Source: Blautia hominis (GTDB taxonomy: Bacteria > Bacillota > Clostridia > Lachnospirales > Lachnospiraceae). Taken from it: a DNA stretch of 64,000 nt. The stretch lies in contig NQOF01000002.1 in assembly GCA_002270465.1 (NCBI GenBank), positions 976,385 to 1,040,384 on the forward strand, read 5' to 3'. The translations under genes were made by a program, and so were the position numbers. The first letter of the stretch is position 1, and each line of letters begins with the position of its first letter. The notes under the pieces are model-generated. The model was not told where the DNA came from. It searched no databases and was given only the letters and a program-made list of their open reading frames with translations. This document shows, piece after piece, positions 43,275 through 52,087 of the stretch.

Positions 43275-45365
43275 TTATTCGTTCTCTTCTGCACTTGCGC
43301 GGGCTGCAATTTCTTTCTCCTGGATATCAGAAGGTGCCTGCTCATAACGTGAGAATTCAAAGGAGAAGTTTCCGCTTCCGCCTGTCATGGAACGCAGGTC
43401 TGTGGAGTATCCGTAGATGGATAACATCGGTACATCCGCTTCCACCACGGTGCATCCCTTATGGTCAGGATCCGGATTCATGCCCAGCACACGGCCGCGG
43501 CGTTTATTCAGATCGCCCATAACATCACCGGTGTATCTGTCCGGAACCATAACTTTCATGGATACGATCGGCTCCAATAGTACCGGAGACGCTTCCATAA
43601 AGCCCTTCTTAAATGCCTGGACAGCAGCTGTCTTGAACGCCATCTCAGAGGAGTCTACCGGGTGGTAAGAACCATCGTAGAGCACTGCCTTCACACCAAC
43701 TACCGGATAAGATGCCAGCGGTCCTTTCACCACGGAATCCTGAACACCCTTTTCCACTGCCGGGAAGTAGTTCTTAGGAACTGCGCCGCCGACTACGATC
43801 TGTTCAAACACGTAAGGCTTCTCCAGATCACCGGAAGGCTCAAAGGTCATTTTTACGTGGCCATACTGGCCGTGGCCGCCGGACTGTTTCTTATATTTCG
43901 CCTCCACGTCAGCTTTCTTACGGATCGTCTCGCGGAACGGAACTTTAGGTTTGGAAAGTTCAATATCCACTTTATAGCGTTCTTTCATTTTACTCATCAC
44001 AATGTCAAGATGCTGTTCACCGATACCATAGATCAAGGTCTGGCGGTTGGCGGAATCATTCTCCACACGCAGCGTCAAATCTTCCTGCATCATTTTGGAC
44101 AGCGCCTGGGAAACTTTGTCGTCATCGCCCTTGTTCACAGTTTTGTATCTCTTGTATGTATACGGAACGGAAATCTCCGTCTTGCCGAACACAAGAGGAG
44201 TGCTTTTTGTTGAAAGGGTATCTCCGGTAGCCACGGTGTTTAATTTGGCAATGGCACCGATATCGCCTGCATGGAGCTCCGGTACCTCGATGGGTTTGGA
44301 ACCTTCCAGCACATACAGTTTATTTAATTTTTCTTCCGAATCCTTGGTCGCATTGTATAAGGTGTCGTCACCTTTGATAACACCGGAGCAAACCTTAACC
44401 AGTGAGTATTTGCCCAGGAACGGGTCCACGATGGTCTTGAACACGTATGCGGATTTTGCTTTGGCGAAATCATAGTTCGCCTGGTAAATTTCATTTGTCT
44501 TTGCATTCATGCCTGCGCATGTCTTCTGGTCCGGGCTTGGGAAATAGCCGCATATATCATCCAGCAGGTTGGCAACGCCCTGTACGTTCACGGTGGAGCC
44601 CATACATACGGGGATAATGCTGCCGTCTGAGATATTCATCTTCAGAGCTGCGGAAACCTCTGCCACGGAGAACTCTTCCCCTGCAAAATAACGGTCCATG
44701 AACTCTTCACTAATCTCAGCAACGGATTCCATCAGGATGTCATGATACTGCTCCAGATATTCCTGCAGATAGTCAGGAACCGGGCATTCCTTTTTCTGGC
44801 CTCTGTCAATGTATCTTCTTCCGGCCTGTTTTACAATATTTACATAGCCCACGAATTCTTCATTTTCACGGATCGGCATATGGATGGGTGCAATTTTCTT
44901 TCCGTACAGTTCGGTCAGGCTTTCCACTACTTTTCTGTAGCTTACATTGTCCACATCCATTTCTGTGACAAAGAACATGCGGGGCAGATTGTATTTCTCA
45001 CACATCTCCCAGGCTTTCTGGGTTCCCACCTGTACGCCTGCTTTTCCTGAAACCACAATGATCGCTGCATCGGCTGCCGCAACTGCTTCCTCCACTTCCC
45101 CTACAAAGTCGAAATAGCCCGGGGTGTCCAGTACATTGATCTTTACTTTTCCCCATTGAATCGGAACCACAGATGTCGAAATTGAGAATTTTCTTTTGAT
45201 CTCCTCTTTATCATAATCACTTACCGTGTTACCATCTGTTACCTTTCCCAAGCGGTTCGTAATACCTGACAAGTAAGCCATTGCCTCCACCAGACTTGTC
45301 TTTCCGGCACCGCCATGACCGAGCAGGACCACATTTCTAATTCTGTCGCTTCTGAAAACGTCCAT
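43275..45365 (-). CDS. EF-G-like translational GTPase (second EF-G paralogue type)
   Basis: A 696-aa protein with EF-G domains I-V. G1 is GHGGAGKT (16-23). G3 is DTPGYFDF, with Tyr84 in place of the catalytic His of EF-G and EF-Tu; switch I lacks RGITI. G4 reads TEMD (134-137) instead of NKMD, so guanine recognition is atypical. Domains III-V are conserved (GEQHLDIVMSKM, GHGQYGHVKM, VPMLSIYGYSTDLRSMTGG). DTPGY is known in EF-G-2 type paralogues, whose role is still unclear. It has its own promoter and terminator. The housekeeping fusA is expected elsewhere. Confidence 0.9.
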   Translation of the reverse strand: MDVFRSDRIRNVVLLGHGGAGKTSLVEAMAYLSGITNRLGKVTDGNTVSDYDKEEIKRKFSISTSVVPIQWGKVKINVLDTPGYFDFVGEVEEAVAAADAAIIVVSGKAGVQVGTQKAWEMCEKYNLPRMFFVTEMDVDNVSYRKVVESLTELYGKKIAPIHMPIRENEEFVGYVNIVKQAGRRYIDRGQKKECPVPDYLQEYLEQYHDILMESVAEISEEFMDRYFAGEEFSVAEVSAALKMNISDGSIIPVCMGSTVNVQGVANLLDDICGYFPSPDQKTCAGMNAKTNEIYQANYDFAKAKSAYVFKTIVDPFLGKYSLVKVCSGVIKGDDTLYNATKDSEEKLNKLYVLEGSKPIEVPELHAGDIGAIAKLNTVATGDTLSTKSTPLVFGKTEISVPYTYKRYKTVNKGDDDKVSQALSKMMQEDLTLRVENDSANRQTLIYGIGEQHLDIVMSKMKERYKVDIELSKPKVPFRETIRKKADVEAKYKKQSGGHGQYGHVKMTFEPSGDLEKPYVFEQIVVGGAVPKNYFPAVEKGVQDSVVKGPLASYPVVGVKAVLYDGSYHPVDSSEMAFKTAAVQAFKKGFMEASPVLLEPIVSMKVMVPDRYTGDVMGDLNKRRGRVLGMNPDPDHKGCTVVEADVPMLSIYGYSTDLRSMTGGSGNFSFEFSRYEQAPSDIQEKEIAARASAEENE

Positions 45366-45397
45366 ATGTAATACCTCCCAATTTTTGATATGTATAT

Positions 45398-45426
45398 ATT
45401 TTACTAAAAAGATAGCAACAATTCAA
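45398..45426 (-). promoter_or_regulatory. Promoter of the EF-G-like gene
   Basis: Minus-strand TTGAAT (45421-45426), 17-nt spacer, TAAAAT (45398-45403). Confidence 0.6.
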
Positions 45427-45506
45427 GTATTTTATTCAAATTAGACAAGAAATTTTTCTTTCTGTTTGGTCAAAATTGCAGTGTATCACTTTAAAGCGCA
45501 AAATCG

Positions 45507-45535
45507 TTGACAATTGACGCTCCTTGTCATAAAAT
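45507..45535 (+). promoter_or_regulatory. tyrA-aroA promoter
   Basis: TTGACA (45507-45512), 17-nt spacer, TAAAAT (45530-45535). It gives a leader of about 160 nt, which carries a short type B repeat. Confidence 0.7.
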
Positions 45536-45623
45536 AATAATGTTTGGCGGACATAAGATCCGCTGTTTATTACGGCAGAAATGCATCTGTTACAGGCTTT
45601 CTGCTGTCACAAAAAGAAGAAGG

Positions 45624-45681
45624 GTAACTACGCTTATACACGGTCAGCGCAGGCAACGCGCAGATTTGATGGAACAGTTAC
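45624..45681 (+). repeat. Intergenic repeat, short type B copy
   Basis: 58 bp, GTAACT ... GGAACAGTTAC, containing CGGTCAGCGCAGGCAACGCG. It matches one flank of the 41409-41539 element (CGGTCAGCGCAGTGAATGCG on its minus strand). It looks like an internally deleted copy and lies in the tyrA leader, 20 nt before the start codon. Confidence 0.6.
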
Positions 45682-45701
45682 GAAAAAGGAGCATATATCT
45701 T

Positions 45702-46799
45702 ATGGAAACAACTACGATTGGCTTTATCGGTCTCGGCTTGATCGGCGGCTCTATAGCCAAAGCCATCCGGAAATTTCATCCGGAATACCAGATTCTCGCA
45801 TACAACCGGACCAGGGACACTTTAGAGGACGCCGTCTTCGACGGTATTGTGGATATTGCCTGTGATGAACAGGATTCCAAGTTTGCCCTCTGTGACATTA
45901 TTTTCCTGTGCGCCACCGTGGACTATAATATAGAATGTCTCCCCTGGCTGAAGCAGATCATACGGCCCGGCTGCATTCTGACAGATGTGGGAAGTGTAAA
46001 GGGCGAGATACATAAAGAGATCACAGCCCTCTCCATGGCCCCGAATTTCATTGGCGGGCATCCCATGGCGGGAAGCGAAAAGACCGGATATGAACATTCC
46101 ACTGACCATCTGATTGAAAATGCGTACTATATCCTGACCCCTTCCGAGGAGGTAGGCCTTGATAAGATAGGGGTCTACACAGAGCTTGTGACCTCCATCG
46201 GTGCCCTGCCCATGATATTGACCTTTGAGGAACACGACTATATTACCGCAGCGGTCAGCCATCTCCCCCATGTGGTGGCAGCCGCCCTTGTGAATCTGGT
46301 CCAAAAGCTGGATTCTCCCTCGGAACATATGAAAGCCATTGCGGCCGGAGGTTTTAAGGATATTACCAGGATTGCCTCCTCTTCCCCTTATATGTGGCAG
46401 CAGATCTGCATGGAAAACCCGGAGAACATCTCCCAGGTCCTGGATGAGTTTATCCGCCTGATCGTACAGGCAAAATATCTGGTGGACCAGCATGACGGGG
46501 ATGGACTTTTTCAGATGTTCTCGAACTCCAGGGAGTACAGGGATTCCATCAGTGACACCTCCAGCGGACCTATCAAGAAGGAATATGCCCTCTACTGTGA
46601 TATTATTGACGAGACGGGTGCCATTGCCACCATTGCCACCATATTGTCCATGAACCATATCAGCATTAAAAATATCGGCATCATCCATAACCGGGAATTT
46701 GACGAGGGCGTGCTGAAAATCGACTTCTATGACCAGGCCGCCCAGAAAGAGGCAGCAGAACAGCTTGGAAAACGGAACTATATCATATATGAGCGTTAG
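45702..46799 (+). CDS. tyrA: Prephenate dehydrogenase with ACT domain
   Basis: A 365-aa enzyme for tyrosine synthesis. The Rossmann fold begins METTTIGFIGLGLIGGS. Substrate-site motifs include GGHPMAGSEKTGYEHS, and SHLPHVVAAALVN sits in the helical dimer domain. The C-terminus (about 295-365) is an ACT domain likely to bind tyrosine as a feedback signal. The start has AAGGAG about 10 nt upstream. It is followed by aroA after 9 nt, so the two share a transcript. Confidence 0.93.
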   Translation: METTTIGFIGLGLIGGSIAKAIRKFHPEYQILAYNRTRDTLEDAVFDGIVDIACDEQDSKFALCDIIFLCATVDYNIECLPWLKQIIRPGCILTDVGSVKGEIHKEITALSMAPNFIGGHPMAGSEKTGYEHSTDHLIENAYYILTPSEEVGLDKIGVYTELVTSIGALPMILTFEEHDYITAAVSHLPHVVAAALVNLVQKLDSPSEHMKAIAAGGFKDITRIASSSPYMWQQICMENPENISQVLDEFIRLIVQAKYLVDQHDGDGLFQMFSNSREYRDSISDTSSGPIKKEYALYCDIIDETGAIATIATILSMNHISIKNIGIIHNREFDEGVLKIDFYDQAAQKEAAEQLGKRNYIIYER

Positions 46800-46808
46800 G
46801 AGCAGCAC

Positions 46809-48080
46809 ATGAAATTCACAAAAATAAATGCCCTGAAGGGCGAAGTTACCATACCCGGAGACAAATCCATCTCTCACCGGGCGGTCATGCTGGGAGCCAT
46901 CTCACAGGGCACCACCCGTATCACCAATTTTTTAAGGGGCGCGGACTGCCTCTCCACCATAGCCTGTTTCCGAAAAATGGGGATTGACATTAAGGAGTCC
47001 CCGGATCAGATCCTGGTGCACGGAAAAGGCCTCCATGGACTGAAAGCCCCGGCGGATACCCTGGACGTGGGCAACAGCGGAACCACCGCAAGGCTCATAT
47101 CCGGCATTCTGGCCGGTCAGTCCTTTGAAAGTACACTGACAGGAGACGCATCCATCCGGAAGCGCCCCATGAAACGGATCATCACCCCCCTGTCTATGAT
47201 GGGAGCAGATATTGAGAGCCTCCATGGAAATGATTGTGCTCCTCTGCGCATCCGGGGCAGTCATATAAAAGGGATCCATTACGATTCCCCCGTGGCCTCG
47301 GCCCAGGTAAAATCCTGTATCCTTCTGGCCGGACTGTATGGGGACAGCGTAACAAGCGTCACAGAACCTTATGTCTCCAGAGACCATTCGGAGCGTATGC
47401 TGTCAGGCTTTGGAGCCAGCCTTCAAACAGAGGGCTGCACCGTAAGCATTCAGCCGGAACCGGAACTGGTCGGACAGGAGGTAGCCGTGCCGGGAGATAT
47501 CTCTTCCGCTGCTTATTTTATCGCTGCTGCCCTTTTAGTGCCGGGCTCTGAACTGCTGATCAAAAATGTGGGCATCAATCCCACCAGGGATGGTATCCTG
47601 CGCGTATGCCGTCAGATGGGCGCTGACATCACGATCCTGAACCAAAGGGAACATGGCCAAGAGCCGGTGGCGGATCTGCTGGTAAAGCACAGTGCACTCA
47701 AAGGAACAGTCATTGAAGGGGCGGTGATCCCCACACTCATTGATGAACTTCCCATACTTGCAGTGATGGCTGCCTTCGCGGAAGGCTGTACCATGATCCG
47801 TGACGCGCAGGAGCTTAAAGTCAAGGAATCCAATAGACTGGATATTCTGGTGCACCATTTAAGCGCAATGGGTGCTGATATCACGGGAACAGAGGATGGT
47901 ATGATGATCCAAGGCGGCAGACCCCTCCACGGTGCTGTACTGGAAAGCCATTTAGACCACCGAATCGCCATGTCCTTTGCCGTGGCGGGGATTGCCGCAG
48001 AGGGGGAGACAGAGATCCTGCAGGCTGACTGTGTAGATATCTCCTACCCCGGATTCTACAGGGATCTATTGAACCAATAA
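46809..48080 (+). CDS. aroA: 3-phosphoshikimate 1-carboxyvinyltransferase (EPSP synthase)
   Basis: A 423-aa shikimate-pathway enzyme. N-terminal GDKSISHRA, LDVGNSGTTARL, GDASIRKRPM and SPVASAQVKS are present, then the catalytic Asp region VIPTLIDELPILAV and the C-terminal LDHRIAMSFAVAG. The GDASIRKRPM and SAQVKS forms point to the class II group of Gram-positive type enzymes, which are often less glyphosate-sensitive (family knowledge, untested here). Operon with tyrA. Confidence 0.95.
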   Translation: MKFTKINALKGEVTIPGDKSISHRAVMLGAISQGTTRITNFLRGADCLSTIACFRKMGIDIKESPDQILVHGKGLHGLKAPADTLDVGNSGTTARLISGILAGQSFESTLTGDASIRKRPMKRIITPLSMMGADIESLHGNDCAPLRIRGSHIKGIHYDSPVASAQVKSCILLAGLYGDSVTSVTEPYVSRDHSERMLSGFGASLQTEGCTVSIQPEPELVGQEVAVPGDISSAAYFIAAALLVPGSELLIKNVGINPTRDGILRVCRQMGADITILNQREHGQEPVADLLVKHSALKGTVIEGAVIPTLIDELPILAVMAAFAEGCTMIRDAQELKVKESNRLDILVHHLSAMGADITGTEDGMMIQGGRPLHGAVLESHLDHRIAMSFAVAGIAAEGETEILQADCVDISYPGFYRDLLNQ

Positions 48081-48104
48081 ACCCTGCTGCTGAAAGGAGC
48101 CAAT

Positions 48105-48671
48105 ATGTCGCAGACTACAAAGCGGGCCCTTGCCCAGTCCCTGAAACATCTCATGGAACAAAAACCCCTGGAGAAGATAACTGTGGTGGACATTTCAGAA
48201 GACTGCGGCGTGAACCGTCAGACCTTTTACTACCATTTCCAGGATATCTATGATCTGATCGAATGGATCTATATCAATGAGGCAGAAAAGCGGTTGGGGG
48301 AAAAGACCACATACGATACCTGGCAGGAGGGCTTTCTCCAGATCCTCTCCTACATTTTGAGCAACCGGACTTTTGTAAAAAACACCTACCACTCTGTCAG
48401 CAGGGAATATCTGGAGCATTTCCTCTTCCGGCAGATGTACCGGCTCCTGCTGGGAGTCATAGAAGAAAAAGCGGAAGGCATGGCTGTCCGCGACACGGAT
48501 AAACAGTTTATCGCCAACTTTTATAAATATGCCTTTGTGGGTTTGATCTGTGAGTGGATCGAAGATGGCATGAAAGAAAATCCCCAGGCCATGACCGACC
48601 GCCTGAGTCTTCTGGTCCACGGTACCATCACCGGAGCACTGGAACGGTTTCGGACAGATAAGAGGCATTGA
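48105..48671 (+). CDS. TetR family regulator (DhaS-like)
   Basis: A 188-aa protein with an N-terminal HTH (KITVVDISEDCGVNRQTFYYHF, split about 24-45) and the TetR_C_8-like C-terminal domain of the dihydroxyacetone-kinase regulator group. AAGGAG precedes the ATG. It lies 24 nt after aroA and could be read from that transcript, but it immediately precedes ohyA and a long palindrome. Control of ohyA is a reasonable inference, with a fatty acid as the possible signal. Confidence 0.88.
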   Translation: MSQTTKRALAQSLKHLMEQKPLEKITVVDISEDCGVNRQTFYYHFQDIYDLIEWIYINEAEKRLGEKTTYDTWQEGFLQILSYILSNRTFVKNTYHSVSREYLEHFLFRQMYRLLLGVIEEKAEGMAVRDTDKQFIANFYKYAFVGLICEWIEDGMKENPQAMTDRLSLLVHGTITGALERFRTDKRH

Positions 48672-48686
48672 TTTTTTATACACTTT

Positions 48687-48719
48687 ATGCGCAGTGTCAA
48701 AACTTTTGACACTGCGCAT
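48687..48719. promoter_or_regulatory. 33-bp perfect inverted repeat between tetR and ohyA
   Basis: Two 16-bp arms (ATGCGCAGTGTCAAAA and its complement) around a single C at 48703. Outer ATACAC (48678-48683) and GTGTAT (48725-48730) extend the dyad. It is followed by TTTTCTGT, so it could be a terminator for tetR. The right arm contains TTGACA, and the dyad could equally be a TetR operator for ohyA. The one-base centre is poor for an RNA loop unless the inner A-U pairs open. Confidence 0.7.
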
Positions 48720-48808
48720 TTTCTGTGTATGGCAGTCTTCTCTCTCAGCGTTTATAGTAAAGACAGATAAACAAAAAACATAGTCCCCAAGAACAAGGAG
48801 GTATTCCT

Positions 48809-50578
48809 ATGTATTACAGCAATGGCAATTACGAAGCATTCGCGCGCCCGGTAAAGCCCGAAGGCGTTGACAAAAAATCCGCATATCTGGTAGGTTCCGG
48901 ACTGGCCTCCCTGGCAGCCGCCTGCTTTTTGGTGAGAGACGGACAGATGAAAGGGGAGCATATCCATATTCTGGAGGAATTATCCCTGCCCGGAGGCGCC
49001 TGTGACGGCATCAAAGACGCACAGAAGGGCTTTATCATCCGGGGCGGCCGTGAGATGGAAGATCATTTTGAATGTCTCTGGGATCTTTTCCGCTCCATTC
49101 CATCACTTGAGGTGGAGGACGCCTCTGTGCTGGATGAATTTTACTGGCTGAACAAAAAAGACCCCAACTACTCTCTCATGCGTGTGACCGAGAACAGGGG
49201 GCAGGATGCCCACACAGACAATAAATTCGCATTGAGCGACAAGGCAGCCATGGAGATCATGCAGCTCTTCTTCACAAAAGATGAGGATTTGTACGACAAA
49301 AAAATAAATGATGTTTTTACGGAGGAATTCTTCAAATCCAATTTCTGGCTCTACTGGAGGACCATGTTTGCATTTGAAGACTGGCACAGCGCTTTGGAGA
49401 TGAAGCTGTATATCCAGCGTTTCATCCACCATATCGGCGGGCTTCCGGACCTGTCTGCCCTGAAGTTCACAAAATATAACCAGTATGAATCCCTGATCCT
49501 GCCCATGGTGAAATACCTGGAGGCTCACGGGGTGCAGTTCCAGTATGACACCAGAGTGACCAACGTGGTCTTCGACATCACACCGGAAAAGAAGGCTGCC
49601 AGAAAGATCATGATGATCCACAACGGCCGGGAAGAGTGCATTGATCTGCTGGATGACGACCTGGTTTTTGTCACCAACGGAAGCTGTACGGAGAATTCCA
49701 GCCTTGGGGATGATGACCACGCCCCGGTATTCAATGACACCCCCGGCGGATGCTGGGAGCTGTGGAAAAACATTGCAGCTCAAGACCTCTCCTTCGGAAA
49801 TCCTGACAAGTTCTGCAGTGAAACAGATAAGACCACTTGGGAGTCCGCAACCGTCACCACCCTGGATGACAGGATCCCCCCCTATATCCAGAAAGTCTGC
49901 AAAAGGGATCCCTTCAGCGGCAAAGTGGTAACCGGAGGCATTGTGACCTGCAAGGATTCCTCCTGGCTTATGAGCTATACCCTAAACCGACAGCCCCACT
50001 TTAAGGAACAACCCAAAGATCAGCTCGTGGTCTGGGTCTACGGTCTGTTCACAGATGTTCCCGGGGACTATGTAAAAAAGCCCATGCGTGAATGTACCGG
50101 AAGAGAGATCACGGAGGAATGGCTGTACCATCTGGGCGTCCCTGTAGAAGAAATCCCGGATATGGCAGCCAATTCGGCCCGCTGCATCCCCTGCATGATG
50201 CCGTATATCACAGCGTTCTTCATGCCGCGGACAGCAGGCGACAGACCTAAGGTCGTGCCGGACGGCTGTGTGAATTTTGCATTTATCGGACAATTTTCAG
50301 ATACCGTCCGCGACACGGTATTCACCACGGAGTATTCCGTGCGGACAGCCATGGAGGCAGTCTACACGCTCCTGGATGTGGACCGGGGCGTACCCGAAGT
50401 CTATGGTTCCTGTTATGATATCCGCGCCCTTCTGGATGCCACATCCAAAATGCTGGACGGCAAGAAAGCCATCGAGATGAAGGTGCCGTGGATCATGAAG
50501 CTCGTGGAGAAGAAAGCGCTGCGAAAGATTTCCGGCACGGTGATCGAAGACCTGCTGAAAGAATACAATGTGATATAA
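48809..50578 (+). CDS. ohyA: Oleate hydratase (myosin-cross-reactive antigen family)
   Basis: A 589-aa FAD-dependent enzyme adding water to the cis-9 double bond of unsaturated fatty acids to give 10-hydroxy acids. The Rossmann motif is [14 protein letters not shown] (29-42). The family hallmark [17 protein letters not shown] contains Glu82, which corresponds to the catalytic Glu82 of the Staphylococcus aureus enzyme. [16 protein letters not shown] and [20 protein letters not shown] are also present. AAGGAGG precedes the ATG. It probably detoxifies host or dietary unsaturated fatty acids at the membrane. Regulation by the adjacent TetR is likely. Confidence 0.96.
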   Translation: MYYSNGNYEAFARPVKPEGVDKKSAYLVGSGLASLAAACFLVRDGQMKGEHIHILEELSLPGGACDGIKDAQKGFIIRGGREMEDHFECLWDLFRSIPSLEVEDASVLDEFYWLNKKDPNYSLMRVTENRGQDAHTDNKFALSDKAAMEIMQLFFTKDEDLYDKKINDVFTEEFFKSNFWLYWRTMFAFEDWHSALEMKLYIQRFIHHIGGLPDLSALKFTKYNQYESLILPMVKYLEAHGVQFQYDTRVTNVVFDITPEKKAARKIMMIHNGREECIDLLDDDLVFVTNGSCTENSSLGDDDHAPVFNDTPGGCWELWKNIAAQDLSFGNPDKFCSETDKTTWESATVTTLDDRIPPYIQKVCKRDPFSGKVVTGGIVTCKDSSWLMSYTLNRQPHFKEQPKDQLVVWVYGLFTDVPGDYVKKPMRECTGREITEEWLYHLGVPVEEIPDMAANSARCIPCMMPYITAFFMPRTAGDRPKVVPDGCVNFAFIGQFSDTVRDTVFTTEYSVRTAMEAVYTLLDVDRGVPEVYGSCYDIRALLDATSKMLDGKKAIEMKVPWIMKLVEKKALRKISGTVIEDLLKEYNVI

Positions 50579-50586
50579 AAAAAGAC

Positions 50587-50626
50587 GCATCCAAGTCCTC
50601 CCTATATATCCGGGGGACTTGGATGC
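50587..50626 (-). terminator. Terminator of the tandem-GntR gene
   Basis: A 15-bp stem with one mismatch (GCATCCAAGTCC...GGACTTGGATGC) followed on the minus strand by UCUUUUUUU. It serves the minus-strand gene and may weakly stop ohyA transcripts. Confidence 0.8.
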
Positions 50627-50633
50627 ACCTCTA

Positions 50634-52055
50634 TCAAAGAATCTTATTATTTTTTTCTCCTGTTTCCAACAATCCTGTCAATCCGTTTCTCATCATTTTT
50701 TCTTCATGCTTTAACAGGGATTCCCACTTTTCTGCAAATGCCTTATAATCCCTTTGATGCAGATCCTCTGCAGCCTTTTGGATTCGTTCTTTATATTCAT
50801 CATGAAGTGAACGTGCCTTGAGCCGGTGCAGAGTAAACGAGTATCCCCAGGCCAGCATCTCTCTTAATTGTCCATAGCATTCCCGCACAATGGAAAGCGG
50901 ACATTTTTCCTCTATAAAAAAGAGACAGATTTCAAAAGAACGATAGCTTTTTCCTTCTCTCAGCATCTTTAAAAATTCTTCCTCCAGCTGTCTTCTCTCA
51001 TCCTCGCAAATATGCTCCAGCGTATAAAAAGAAATCCGGCGTATGGTCAGAGCCAGGACCTCCATACTTTCCAGATACAGACGCATCCCTTCCCTTATCT
51101 CTGTTTTGGAGAAATCCATGGGACGCACCGTTGTACAGATCTGTGTCCCCTTTCCATGAAAAGATTCTATCAGCCCCAGACTTTTCAGAATACTGAGGGT
51201 ACGGCGCACTGTGCTGACAGACACACCATATATCTCTGCCATCTTGGGCAGTGACGGCAGATAGCTCCCTGCTGCATATATACCCCGGTTGATTTCCCTG
51301 ATGATCAGGGATACCATCGTATAGCAAAGCTGAGGTCTCTGTCTGTAGATATTCCAGTGGAAAGGTAACTGTTCCGTACCCTTGGGGAATACTGCTTCCT
51401 CATTTTTTCGGAGAAAAGTCTTGATCTCCTGCACTGCTTCGCAGTAAAAATCTGCGAACTGCTCATGCAGCCATGTGACTACGTCTTCCCGGCACCTGTC
51501 TGTGCCGGTGTAGGGTGTGATCTCGTTTTCATCCTTGTTCACCAGATACGGGAGCCGGATATAGCCGATGACCTCCCAATAAAAATTCAGGGCCAGACCA
51601 TTATTCAGGCTCAGAAGCGCCAGATAGTAAAGTTCCACCGGAAGGGATACGGCATTGCCCGATGGAGCCATGAGTTTTTTCGTAAACCACTGCCAGTTTT
51701 TTTCATCCCATCTGCGGACTCCTTCCTCCCAGAGAGGTTCCAGGAGAAGTCTCCCCGATTCACACAGCTCCCGGACGCCTGCTTCTCTGGGAGCAAAGTA
51801 TTTCACCGCATTTCTCCTGAAGCCTGCGGGGCTGCTTTTATAAATGACTTTTGCAGTTTTTCTCGCATCCACCCGGATCAGTCCCTTTTTCTCAAGGACA
51901 GAAAGTGCGTTTCTAACCGTTGCGGGAGCCATCTGGAAGATATCACAGATTCTGTTGATGGAGGGCAGATGCTCCCCGTATCTATAATATCCAAAAAGGA
52001 TCCTGGTCTCATAATATTCATAAACTAGTCTGTAAATTCCGCTTTCAAGCAGCAT
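50634..52055 (-). CDS. GntR-type regulator with two winged-helix domains
   Basis: A 473-aa protein. The first GntR-type winged helix is at about 8-75 (LPSINRICDIFQMAPATVRN, VLEKKGLIRV). A second lies at about 245-312 (LPSLPKMAEIYGVSVSTVRR, SILKSLGLIES). Each is followed by a helical domain of about 160 residues unlike FCD or UTRA. The whole looks like an internal duplication of a GntR regulator. GAGGTGA precedes the ATG. It lies 32 bp downstream of a hybrid kinase gene in the same direction and is probably cotranscribed. Targets unknown. Confidence 0.82.
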   Translation of the reverse strand: MLLESGIYRLVYEYYETRILFGYYRYGEHLPSINRICDIFQMAPATVRNALSVLEKKGLIRVDARKTAKVIYKSSPAGFRRNAVKYFAPREAGVRELCESGRLLLEPLWEEGVRRWDEKNWQWFTKKLMAPSGNAVSLPVELYYLALLSLNNGLALNFYWEVIGYIRLPYLVNKDENEITPYTGTDRCREDVVTWLHEQFADFYCEAVQEIKTFLRKNEEAVFPKGTEQLPFHWNIYRQRPQLCYTMVSLIIREINRGIYAAGSYLPSLPKMAEIYGVSVSTVRRTLSILKSLGLIESFHGKGTQICTTVRPMDFSKTEIREGMRLYLESMEVLALTIRRISFYTLEHICEDERRQLEEEFLKMLREGKSYRSFEICLFFIEEKCPLSIVRECYGQLREMLAWGYSFTLHRLKARSLHDEYKERIQKAAEDLHQRDYKAFAEKWESLLKHEEKMMRNGLTGLLETGEKNNKIL

Positions 52056-52087
52056 AATTCTTCACCTCAATGGATTCGCTGATATCT

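Noticed and set aside
45822-46877. 351-aa minus-strand open frame opposite tyrA
   Set aside because: Antisense to prephenate dehydrogenase, which has all family motifs.
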